From Rhodopirellula bahusiensis (GTDB lineage: Bacteria; Planctomycetota; Planctomycetia; Pirellulales; Pirellulaceae), in contig NZ_NIZW01000028.1 in the NCBI RefSeq assembly GCF_002727185.1, positions 17,303 to 81,302 on the forward strand: DNA of 64,000 nucleotides. Direction: 5' to 3'. Shown in pieces: positions 1 to 7,685 of the stretch (position 1 is its first letter; each line of letters opens with the position of its first letter). The notes below the pieces were generated by a model. That model was not told the origin of the DNA, made no database searches, and saw only the letters and a list, made by a program, of their open reading frames with translations. The position numbers were made by a program, and so were the translations under genes.

Positions 1-1
1 T

Positions 2-43
2 TGCCTGTTGATTGACGAAGTGAAGAAGATTCGGAACGTCTGA
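2..43 (+). CDS. Possible C-terminal tail of an upstream gene
   Basis: Frame 2 is open from the left edge for 13 codons and ends in TGA at 41-43. The residues (CLLIDEVKKIRNV) look like an ordinary protein C-terminus, while the other two plus-strand frames stop within the first 13 bases. This is too short to identify and could be chance. The bases from 44 to 134 hold nothing I can name. Confidence 0.2.
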   Translation, partial: CLLIDEVKKIRNV

Positions 44-134
44 TAATTCGAGAGCAATCGCGAGGAGCTCCGGGCAACTCCATCCCTTGCTCACGCTGCG
101 GGTTATGACAGAGAGCTAGTTGTCGCTGTCGCTG

Positions 135-827
135 TTAGGCGACCTCTTGCGCATGCACGGCTTCGCAGATCATTCGCAGGGAGGATTCCAAATCACCATC
201 GGCGGTGCGAAACGCGTCGGCGTCGATCGTCAGCGGTGCTCCCAAAACCACCAGAGGGGCGCCGTACTTGGGACACTCAATGGCTTGCTCGATCGACAAT
301 CCACCAACGGCTTGAACGGGAACCTCGACTGCTTGCACGACTTCACGCAATTGGTCGAGTGGGCTTGGCATTCGATCGCCGCGAGCCGCGATGCCTCGGC
401 GTTCGTCGTAGCCGATGTGGTGGATCACGTAATCGCACCCCAGGTCTTCCAGACGTTTGGCACCGGCGACCATGTCTTCGCTGACCATGTTGTCGCCCAT
501 GACCTGGCAACCAAAGTCAGCACCCGCTTTGACGACGCAGCGAATCGTTTCTTCATGAGCCCGAGCCATCACCACGACGTGGGTCGCGCCGGCGTTGGCC
601 ATCATCTCGGCTTCCAGGTACCCGCCGTCCATCGTTTTGAGGTCGGCGACGATTGGTGTTTGGGGAAACGCGGCACGAAGTTCACGCACGCCGTGCAAGC
701 CTTCGGCGAGAATCAGCGGTGTTCCCGCTTCCAACCAATCCACGCCCGCTCGCATGGCAAGTTCGGCGGTTTCCAGGGCTTCATCAATGTTGGTCAGGTC
801 CAACGAAATCTGAACGATCGGACGCAT
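135..827 (-). CDS. 3-hexulose-6-phosphate synthase / OMP decarboxylase superfamily lyase
   Basis: A 230-residue single-domain TIM barrel of the orotidine-monophosphate decarboxylase superfamily, most like 3-hexulose-6-phosphate synthase (HPS), which condenses formaldehyde with ribulose 5-phosphate. The superfamily motif DxKxxD is visible as D62-x-K64-x-x-D67, and the strand DWLEAGTPLI (30-39) carries the HPS-type acidic residue E33. HPS and 3-keto-gulonate-6-phosphate decarboxylase share these residues, so the reaction is inferred. The reading frame runs upstream to 1007, but the ATG at 827 is preferred. It has an AGAGG ribosome site 7 nt upstream, and the extra N-terminal residues look non-coding. 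No hexulose-phosphate isomerase lies next to it. Confidence 0.82.
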   Translation of the reverse strand: MRPIVQISLDLTNIDEALETAELAMRAGVDWLEAGTPLILAEGLHGVRELRAAFPQTPIVADLKTMDGGYLEAEMMANAGATHVVVMARAHEETIRCVVKAGADFGCQVMGDNMVSEDMVAGAKRLEDLGCDYVIHHIGYDERRGIAARGDRMPSPLDQLREVVQAVEVPVQAVGGLSIEQAIECPKYGAPLVVLGAPLTIDADAFRTADGDLESSLRMICEAVHAQEVA

Positions 828-1279
828 GCGTCGACCTCTGCAGGTGGGAAGGAAGGCGGGGTCCAGGCAGGAGGCCCGAATTGTATCGCATTCCAAACGC
901 CAAGGAGTGTTGCTAGGCAGGTAGGCAGGAAAGATCGGGCAGAACCATGTGAGCGTTTGCTTGGGCTGCGAAACGTTTGGTGTTGACGCTCCGATCGCGG
1001 ATGCCACTTTTCTTCCAGCTCCTGCCTTTCTTAATCCCTACCGGGATGAAAGCGTGCGCAAACGAATGCGTTCCATGACACCAAACATTTCGAAGTCCAG
1101 CGTTCGCCCCGCTTGCACGTGGGAACAGTGGCGTTTGCCAAAAGATTTCAGATTCCGAAAAACTCTTGCCGACCTGTTTCATCCCAAGCTTTCATGCTGC
1201 AGGCGATGCTCGTCTTTCGAGCATCTGGTTCCGATGCGGCCGCATGTTTGCCAGCCAGATCGTGCAAGTCCACACGACG
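828..1279. other. Intergenic region without a recognisable gene
   Basis: The 450 bases between the sulfatase stop and the HPS-like start hold only short overlapping frames with no family likeness. A tandem-like AGGCAGGTAGGCAGG stretch near 916-930 is the only visible oddity. The minus-strand promoter of the HPS-like gene should lie here, but I see no convincing -35/-10 pair. Confidence 0.4.
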
Positions 1280-2668
1280 CTACCGCGAAATTTGCTGGGT
1301 GATTGGATGGCCGGTGGCGTCGAGCAACGGTGGTTCATCGATTCCCGCCATCGCCTCGGTGATGCGTTGTTGAAGCTCTTTCATCGCGGCTCGATCTTGC
1401 TCGGTCGCTTGATCCAGGTCGATGGCAATTTCTTCGAGCGGTCGATTGGTCAAGCGGAACAAGCGTCCGTCGCGAAAGTACTTGTGGGTTCGATTGAGTG
1501 CGAACACTTCGCGAGTGAACTGCGATTTGTCTTCGCCGGGACGCGGGTCGTACCAAAAGAACAGGGATTCCTTTTCCTGTCCCTGTTTGCCAAACAATTC
1601 CGGGGCGAAGCTGATTCCGTCCATCGTTGGATCCTCCACCACTTTGCCGCCCGCCAATTCAATCAACGTTGGATAGAAATCCGATGCATCGATCAGCTTG
1701 TCACTCACGGCCGGTTGGATGTGGCCTGGCCAGGACACGATCAACGGTACGTGAATGCCGGTTTGCTTGGTCAGGCCCTTGCCACCTTGGATGGATCGAC
1801 CGTCGGCGAGCTTGGAGACCACTTTCAGGTGCGTCCCGTTATCGCCGTAGAAAATGACAATCGTGTTCTCTCGCAAACCGTTGGACTGCAGGCCGTTGAT
1901 CAAGTTCCCAACCGCAATGTCCATGTACTCCACCATGTCTTTGAAGTACTTCAGTTGTTCAACGACCGGTTGCGACGGATCCCAGTCGTCGCTGATTGGC
2001 GTTGGCACGAAGGGCCAGTGAGGCAGAGCCATCGGGTAGTAAACGAAGGCGGGTTCGTCGCGTTCTTGTTGGAGGAAGTCGATCGTTTTCTCGACCCAGA
2101 TGTCTTCGCCAAATTGACCCGCGTAAGTTTTCAGCGTACCGCCCTGCCCTGCTTCGCCTTCCAGCATCGTTGGGTTGGCGTAGCGTGAGCCTTTGTCTTC
2201 GGTGTGCAAGGCATGGAACAACGCGTACTGGTCGAAGCCCGCGTCCTTGGGATGCATGCCTGTTCCGCGGCGTTCATCGGCACCGGGATATCCGGGCGGG
2301 TCGTACGATTGCAGTTGCCATTTGCCAAAGATCGCTGTCGCGTAGCCCTCTTCCTTCATTCGGTGACCAAAGGTTTTCACGTTTGGATCGAGGATTCCAA
2401 ACGTCTTCCAGTTGCGATGGTTGTACTTGCCCGACATGAGTTGGACTCGGGTCGGTGTGCACAACGGTTGCGAGTACGCGTGGGTGAACCGCACGCCATC
2501 GCTGGCCAATTGATCCAGTGCAGGCGTTTCGTAAGAGACTCCGCCGTAGCACCCTAGACCTTCGATGCCAATGTCGTCCGCCATGATCAGAACGATGTTG
2601 GGTCGCGAATCGTTGGCGGATGAAACGGTCAGCGGCAGACATGCCAGCAGAAGCAGAAGAAAACGCAT
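1280..2668 (-). CDS. Secreted sulfatase (S1 family)
   Basis: A 462-residue formylglycine-dependent sulfatase of the alkaline phosphatase superfamily. A signal peptide covers about residues 1-18. The metal-binding D31-D32 pair follows in NIVLIMADD. The sulfatase signature is C70-T-P-T-R, where C70 would be converted to formylglycine. A second metal pair sits in the FYGDNGTH stretch. The length is normal for arylsulfatases. The substrate cannot be read from sequence. The gene stands alone rather than in the sulfatase operon at 28-39 kb, though it may act on the same kind of sulfated glycan. No Shine-Dalgarno site is visible before the ATG. Confidence 0.92.
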   Translation of the reverse strand: MRFLLLLLACLPLTVSSANDSRPNIVLIMADDIGIEGLGCYGGVSYETPALDQLASDGVRFTHAYSQPLCTPTRVQLMSGKYNHRNWKTFGILDPNVKTFGHRMKEEGYATAIFGKWQLQSYDPPGYPGADERRGTGMHPKDAGFDQYALFHALHTEDKGSRYANPTMLEGEAGQGGTLKTYAGQFGEDIWVEKTIDFLQQERDEPAFVYYPMALPHWPFVPTPISDDWDPSQPVVEQLKYFKDMVEYMDIAVGNLINGLQSNGLRENTIVIFYGDNGTHLKVVSKLADGRSIQGGKGLTKQTGIHVPLIVSWPGHIQPAVSDKLIDASDFYPTLIELAGGKVVEDPTMDGISFAPELFGKQGQEKESLFFWYDPRPGEDKSQFTREVFALNRTHKYFRDGRLFRLTNRPLEEIAIDLDQATEQDRAAMKELQQRITEAMAGIDEPPLLDATGHPITQQISR

Positions 2669-2717
2669 TCGATCGTTCGTTTAGAGTTGCGGGGCGAAGG
2701 TGCGACTCAGAGGATAA

Positions 2718-3770
2718 TCAACGGTTGATCGGCGGAGGTGGAAGCTGGAGCGTTTGAGCGTTCGGAATCAGCGAATGTTGGTAGTGCTTCAATAGACTAT
2801 GAACGGATTGAAACTCAGGACGTCCGGCCAAGGATGCATACTGTGGGTCCGACGCGACTTGATCGTATTTCGCAACCGCGGCTGCCAACGCGTTGGGGTC
2901 AGGCACTTCGTTTGGGTTGGCTGACAGCGGCAGTGCCAAGTGAGCCGTCCATTGCGGATCCAGCAACTTGAAGAGCTCAGGAGCGATTTGCAGCAACTGA
3001 TCCTGCAGCACCGCGGGGCGATCACTCCGGTATTGTTGAGCGAATTGTGATTGGGGTTCAGGCGGTGTGACCTGCACTTGTTGGCCGGCGTAGCGAGCGA
3101 TGGCCTGGGTCAGCTGGGCCGCCGAGGTGGGGATTACAACCGGTTGGCCGGGTGCGGGGCTTTGGTAGTACATGCCCGTCGCGACTTGATCGACTCGAAG
3201 CACCGTTCCGTCGATGGAGACTCCCGCGAATAATCCACGACTTCGGGAATAGGTGTAGATCTCAGCTTGCAGTTGACCATCGGTGGCCACTGCGGCTTGG
3301 CGTCCAACCGGCCCGGCTGCGGCGGAGGCATCGCCACCCAAGGTCAATTTGCCGGAGAGGATGCCTTGGACACTTCGAGCGGTTTTGAAGACCAGAATGA
3401 TGTCGGAGGCTTGCACACCAACTTGCCAACCGACGTTGCCTCCGGTCAAGGTGATGAACACCGGAGCGTGCCAGGTGCCGTCGGGATCGCGGATGAACAA
3501 CAATCCTTTTCCGTGCCGAGCACCGACGATGAAGCTGCCTTTGATCACGTTGGGGACAATCGCGACCCCGTGACAATCCTGCAACATTTGTGCTGGGATT
3601 TGGCTCAATGGCGTGGACATCGTTTCGTTCAGTACCGCGGTCGCGGCCTGGACCGTTTGTTCTTCGTTGATCTGCGCGGTCGCGGGCTGCGTCCATCCAA
3701 TCAGCAACAATGCAGTCGTTATCACGATTCGGCGCGTGAAACGAAATTGCGGTTGGGTAGAAGACTCCAT
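2718..3770 (-). CDS. Exported SYLF-domain (Ysc84-like) lipid-binding protein
   Basis: A 350-residue exported protein. After a signal peptide (hydrophobic stretch about residues 14-24, cleavage near ATAQ) comes a SYLF/Ysc84 domain at about 40-190. It has the family hallmarks GVAIVPNVIKGSFIVGARHG, the IDGTVL strand and a central VGVQASDIILVF strand. SYLF domains bind phosphoinositides in eukaryotes; the bacterial role is unclear. A 160-residue tail rich in Q, A and P follows and is not part of the family. The reading frame extends to 4061. The ATG at 3770 is chosen because AAGGA lies 9 nt upstream; a second ATG at 3779 abuts that site. Confidence 0.85.
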   Translation of the reverse strand: MESSTQPQFRFTRRIVITTALLLIGWTQPATAQINEEQTVQAATAVLNETMSTPLSQIPAQMLQDCHGVAIVPNVIKGSFIVGARHGKGLLFIRDPDGTWHAPVFITLTGGNVGWQVGVQASDIILVFKTARSVQGILSGKLTLGGDASAAAGPVGRQAAVATDGQLQAEIYTYSRSRGLFAGVSIDGTVLRVDQVATGMYYQSPAPGQPVVIPTSAAQLTQAIARYAGQQVQVTPPEPQSQFAQQYRSDRPAVLQDQLLQIAPELFKLLDPQWTAHLALPLSANPNEVPDPNALAAAVAKYDQVASDPQYASLAGRPEFQSVHSLLKHYQHSLIPNAQTLQLPPPPINR

Positions 3771-4174
3771 CGTGCACATTCCTTTGGTGAGATCGTTTTC
3801 AGTCGTGAACGTTTGATCGGGGGAGTGAATTGCGACCGCGACCATTTGCCATCGCATTGCAATCCCGTGGCGATTCCCATGCCATTGTGGAGCCGAATGC
3901 ACATTCCGGCTACTCCATCCGCCCTGCCCTGCCCCGCGATTGAGAAAGAATGCCTTCCATGAAGGAGATCGAAGTTCATCGAGTGATGCCGACACTTGGC
4001 AGCGAAAACGAGTCGAACGGATAGGGAAAAGCCCGATGGTCGGTTGGATTGCTGCTCTCAAAGTGCGAAGATTGAATTCGATGCCGGCGCGTATCGCTGG
4101 GCGAGATCACGTTGGAGTGGCCAACTCGGCTCTGCAATCACGCGAATCCACTTGAAGGCTTGGGAAATCGAAGC
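3771..4174. promoter_or_regulatory. Divergent intergenic region
   Basis: About 400 bases between the SYLF gene (-) and the HdeD-like gene (+) should hold promoters for both. No clear -35/-10 pair is seen. It contains a GCCCTGCCCTGCC run at 3921-3933 that recurs upstream of other genes here (4811-4822, and a variant at 35436-35448). Confidence 0.35.
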
Positions 4175-4768
4175 ATGTCTGATTTAGAACCGAAGGACAC
4201 GATGCGGAACGTGCTGTCGGATGTGGCGTCGCTTTGGTGGTTGCCGCTGATCCGAGGTTTGTTGCTGTTGGTTCTGGGCATCTACGCGTTGTTTCAACCC
4301 GGGATGACGTTGGCAACGTTTGCCCAAGTCGCCGGATTCTTCTTGGCGTTTGATGGTGTGATGGCGATCATCGCGGGATTGGTCGGTGACACTCCGTCGC
4401 GAACGGGAACGATTGTTCGAGGCGTGATCGAATTTTTGGCTGGCATATTCGTGTTTGCTAATCCGATGTTGGTCGCTGGGTTGACCGCGACGATTGTGAT
4501 CAGCGTCATTGGTGCGATGGTGGTCGTTTCGGGTGTGGTTGAGATCGCGGCTGCGATTCAAGATCGTCGACACATCCAAGGCGAAGGCTGGTTGATCTTG
4601 GCTGGCGTGCTTTCTGTTTTGATCGGCATCGCCCTGTTGGCCGCGCCGATGGGATTTGGGCTGACGCTGGTCAGGATTTTGGGAGCACTAGCGATTATCT
4701 CCAGCATCGCAATGATCGCGTTCGCATTCCGGTTGAAATCATTGGGAAGCCGAATCAACCAGGTGTGA
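4175..4768 (+). CDS. HdeD-like inner-membrane protein (DUF308)
   Basis: A 197-residue integral membrane protein with about six hydrophobic helices in a three-fold repeated layout, for example LIRGLLLLVLGIYALFQPG near residues 25-44. The repeated aromatic/PG turn and the GVxxFxxGxxxxxxP pattern match the HdeD/DUF308 family. The Escherichia coli member is linked to acid resistance; the function here is not known. The frame opens at 4112, but the ATG at 4175 gives the usual short cytoplasmic N-terminus. The nearest SD-like bases (GAAGG) are about 17 nt away, so the ribosome site is weak. Confidence 0.82.
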   Translation: MSDLEPKDTMRNVLSDVASLWWLPLIRGLLLLVLGIYALFQPGMTLATFAQVAGFFLAFDGVMAIIAGLVGDTPSRTGTIVRGVIEFLAGIFVFANPMLVAGLTATIVISVIGAMVVVSGVVEIAAAIQDRRHIQGEGWLILAGVLSVLIGIALLAAPMGFGLTLVRILGALAIISSIAMIAFAFRLKSLGSRINQV

Positions 4769-4962
4769 CCATCGTTTGATTCGGGGGTGCTGTCCCTGCA
4801 AAGCCGCACTGCCCTGCCCTGCTCCATGTCGCTGTCCCACATTGGGAGCTTCAGGGCGACTATGTTGGTCAGCCGCCTCTTTGTTCAGCGAAGAAGCTGG
4901 ATTGATCCGCAACAGGATCCGTCTCCTTCCCTCCCCTGCCCCGCATCAGAAAGTCATTCCAA

Positions 4963-6111
4963 ATGAAGATTCGATGGTTCATTTTCGTCGCTGTGTTGCC
5001 TTGGTTTATCGTCCCGGTTGAGGCTCAAGAGAAGGTTGCCGACTCGATCGGCAATTTGGATCCGGAGATGGCGACCGGGCGAACGGTCGAGGACGGCGTC
5101 GCGTGGTACGACGTCGCGGAGCAGAACATCGAAGGAAGGATCTTGGCCGACCAAGAACGTGCGAGATGGTTTGATCGATTCCCGGCGTCCGCCAACGGTT
5201 CGGTGACATCAAACGTTTGGAACCTGAGTCGTCATTCTGCTGGGATGATGGTTCGATTCAAAACAGATGCCACCTCCATTCACGCGCACTACAAATTGCT
5301 GAATAAGAATCTGGCGATGCCGCACATGCCTGCGACCGGAGTCAGCGGGGTCGATTTTTATGCCCGCGACGGTGAAGGCAACTGGCGATGGGTGCAGGTC
5401 ACTCGCCCGACATCACAAGAAGTCAAAACAAAGGTCATCGATTCATTGGCACCGGGGATGCGTGAGTACGCCGCTTACCTTCCGCTTTACAATGGCATCG
5501 AGTCTTTGAAGATTGGTGTTTCGCCGGACAGCAAATTCCAACAGTTGCCGACACGTGAGAAGCCGATCGTGTTCTACGGAACCAGCATCACACATGGAGC
5601 TTGTGCCAGCCGTCCTGGTATGGTCCACACCGCGATTTTGGGACGTCGTTTCGATCAGCCCGTCGTGAACCTGGGCTTTTCTGGCAATGGAAAGATGCAT
5701 GCTGAAGTCGGAGAGTTCTTGGTCCAAGTCGACGCAGCGGTCTATGTCATCGATTGCCTGCCCAACATGAATGCTGCGATGGTGACCGAGAGGTGCGTTC
5801 CGTTGGTCAAGCAAATTCGTGCCGCGAAACCGGACACGCCGATTGTTTTGGTGGAAGATCGCCGGAACACAAACAGTTGGATCTTGCCAGCACGTGATGC
5901 TCATCACACCGCGAATCATGAGGCTCTGCAGGCGGCGTACAAGTCGCTGCTTGCCGACGGCGTGACGGGGCTGCACTACATCGCTGGCGATGAGCTTTAT
6001 GGAACCGATGGTGACGGTGCGACCGATGGTTCTCACGCCAGCGACCTTGGTTTCATGCGCCAGGCCGACGTGTTTGATCCCGTGCTTCGCAAAGCAATGG
6101 GCGTGGAGTGA
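4963..6111 (+). CDS. Secreted SGNH/GDSL hydrolase
   Basis: A 382-residue exported esterase. A signal peptide covers residues 1-21. A beta-rich N-terminal domain (about 40-190) of the kind that precedes SGNH domains in planctomycete and Bacteroidetes esterases follows, then the catalytic SGNH domain (about 200-378). Block I is YGTSITHGA with nucleophile S208. The block II glycine is G241 in FSGNG, block III is N268 in LPNM, and block V is D355-G-S-H358. The family deacylates carbohydrates or lipids; the substrate is unknown. The leader just upstream (4931-4962) is pyrimidine-rich without a Shine-Dalgarno site. Confidence 0.9.
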   Translation: MKIRWFIFVAVLPWFIVPVEAQEKVADSIGNLDPEMATGRTVEDGVAWYDVAEQNIEGRILADQERARWFDRFPASANGSVTSNVWNLSRHSAGMMVRFKTDATSIHAHYKLLNKNLAMPHMPATGVSGVDFYARDGEGNWRWVQVTRPTSQEVKTKVIDSLAPGMREYAAYLPLYNGIESLKIGVSPDSKFQQLPTREKPIVFYGTSITHGACASRPGMVHTAILGRRFDQPVVNLGFSGNGKMHAEVGEFLVQVDAAVYVIDCLPNMNAAMVTERCVPLVKQIRAAKPDTPIVLVEDRRNTNSWILPARDAHHTANHEALQAAYKSLLADGVTGLHYIAGDELYGTDGDGATDGSHASDLGFMRQADVFDPVLRKAMGVE

Positions 6112-6129
6112 ACGTCGGAGCGGTTCCGG

Positions 6130-7410
6130 CTACCAATTCAGCTGGGATCCAACGGTCAGGCCGAGAAACCCAAGGTTGTCGTCCATCGGTGAGTCTCCGT
6201 TGAGGCCGCCGTCGGGACCAGTGAAGACTCCGGTTGGGTTGGGGCCGCCAACGCCGTTGTAGTGCATCGCTTCCATCGCAACGGTCATTGAAAAATGATC
6301 GGTCATCACGATGCGAAGTCCCATTTGCATTTCGGCATTGGCCACCAGAGAATCAGCCGAGTCGTCACCGGGACGCAAGTCAATGTCGCCGATGGTTTGG
6401 CGAATGTTACCCAAAGGCGTGAGGCTGTCGGTGGCGGAAAACTTGCGTGCTCCGTAGAGCATCGAGCCGCGAAGATTCGCGAAAAGTTGCAAGTTTTCGA
6501 CCGGTAGAACATGGTTGATTTGCAGTGCCATGGTCGGTCCCATTCCTCGAAATTGGGAGTGACCTTGGATGGTGCCTTCGTCGGTGGAGGCATAGTAGCC
6601 TTGGGCAACTTTGGCGTATCGAATGCCGGCATAGAAATCCACTGGGCTGGCGATTCGCCGCTGGAGCTCCCAGTCGATCACATCGGTTCGCACGGTGCTT
6701 TGGAATTCGCCTTCGTTGATGAACGCGAGGCCAGTCAGGATGTCACCGTTTTCGATGAAGTAGCCCGCTGTGCCTTCGTTTCCGGTTGGGATTAGTCCGT
6801 TTGCATCATTGGCGATCAAACCATCTGAGTGACGGAATTCCCAAAATCGAACTCGCCAGCCCAGTGTGTTGTCTTCCGCTTCGCGACCGAATTGGATCCT
6901 CGGGCTGTGCTCGATTTGCCAAGGGAACCCGATGTGTGAAAACCCTTCGTCGGTTTGAACGATGATCGCCGTGCTGTTGCTCTGTGTGGGCTGGACGAGG
7001 ACGCTTTCGAAGGTGGCAAACAGGCGTCCTTCTTCGGGTTTGGGTTGAAGGCCTTCGCTTGTTTGTCGCAGCGTGCTTCGATCGTCGAATCGGTTGGATT
7101 CCAGTTCTTGGATTCGCATTTGCATCTCTGCGAATCGAGAATCCAGATCGATCGGTTGAATCTCGCTGAAATTGACCGGGGCGGCTTCGCTTTTGAAATC
7201 ATTTGTGCCGGGAGCCTGGAAGTCAGACAGTGTCAGCACTGGATCGTCGTCGGCACGGAGAGGGCTGGTCCAATGGAACGCAAGCAACGCCAGACAGAGT
7301 GGCGAGCAGAGCAATGCCAATTTCAAGTTGCGGAAATCACGTGGAGAATCAAGGCGGGGCACGTCAAAGTCGCTTTCATTGGGAGCGAGCGGTGAACGTT
7401 TCGAGGTCAC
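6130..7410 (-). CDS. Outer-membrane beta-barrel protein
   Basis: A protein of up to 426 residues. A hydrophobic export signal lies at about 29-52 (ending near PLRADDD). A short coiled-coil-like stretch follows (RFAEMQMRIQELESNR, about 92-107). Then come alternating amphipathic strands ending in LGLTVGSQLNW, with a C-terminal aromatic as in BamA-inserted porins. The layout resembles the Legionella-type major outer-membrane family common in planctomycetes. The start is uncertain: the GTG at 7410 leaves a long charged N-terminus, while a TTG at 7326 would give a textbook signal peptide beginning with KLALL. Neither has a Shine-Dalgarno site. Confidence 0.75.
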   Translation of the reverse strand: MTSKRSPLAPNESDFDVPRLDSPRDFRNLKLALLCSPLCLALLAFHWTSPLRADDDPVLTLSDFQAPGTNDFKSEAAPVNFSEIQPIDLDSRFAEMQMRIQELESNRFDDRSTLRQTSEGLQPKPEEGRLFATFESVLVQPTQSNSTAIIVQTDEGFSHIGFPWQIEHSPRIQFGREAEDNTLGWRVRFWEFRHSDGLIANDANGLIPTGNEGTAGYFIENGDILTGLAFINEGEFQSTVRTDVIDWELQRRIASPVDFYAGIRYAKVAQGYYASTDEGTIQGHSQFRGMGPTMALQINHVLPVENLQLFANLRGSMLYGARKFSATDSLTPLGNIRQTIGDIDLRPGDDSADSLVANAEMQMGLRIVMTDHFSMTVAMEAMHYNGVGGPNPTGVFTGPDGGLNGDSPMDDNLGFLGLTVGSQLNW

Positions 7411-7685
7411 GAAGTCGTTCGATAAATGTCAATCATGTTGTCGTAAGGTGTTCTCTTAGCAGGGGTTGGCATCGCAGCGAAAGGGCGAAATCAATTTGAC
7501 TAAAAATCTCGTGAAACGCGCGAAACTGGGTGGAAGCCGACTAATGCTGGCACTAAATCTGACCCTGTCAAAAAACCGTTGAGAAAGAGCGGTTTTGATT
7601 CAAGTCAAAGGATTGGCTTGATCATCCCCAGTGCATGGTTCCACTGCATCGCTCTGGGGGAGCCAAATGGATTTGGAGAGCAACT
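7411..7685. promoter_or_regulatory. Divergent promoter region of the OMP and giant surface protein
   Basis: 275 bases between the outer-membrane protein (-) and the giant protein (+). An inverted repeat AAAACCG / CGGTTTT has arms at 7572-7578 and 7590-7596 with an 11-nt spacer. As it sits between divergent genes it is more likely a regulator site than a terminator. GGAGAG at 7676-7681 lies 4-5 nt before the TTG at 7686. Confidence 0.35.

Noticed and set aside
85..112. CTTGCTCACGCTGCGGGTTATGACAG-like stretch as a dispersed repeat
   Set aside because: It feels familiar from planctomycete spacers, but only one copy is seen here, so a repeat cannot be claimed.
913..1182. 89-codon minus-strand frame in the spacer after the HPS-like gene
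   Set aside because: No ribosome site, odd composition and no recognisable motif; it overlaps the extended, probably untranslated part of the HPS-like frame.
1166..2188. Plus-strand frame of 340 codons opposite the first sulfatase
   Set aside because: It is the shadow of the minus-strand sulfatase, which has C70-T-P-T-R and a signal peptide.
7572..7596. AAAACCG / CGGTTTT hairpin as an intrinsic terminator
   Set aside because: It lies between divergent starts where no transcript should end, the stem is A/T-rich and no T-run follows it closely.
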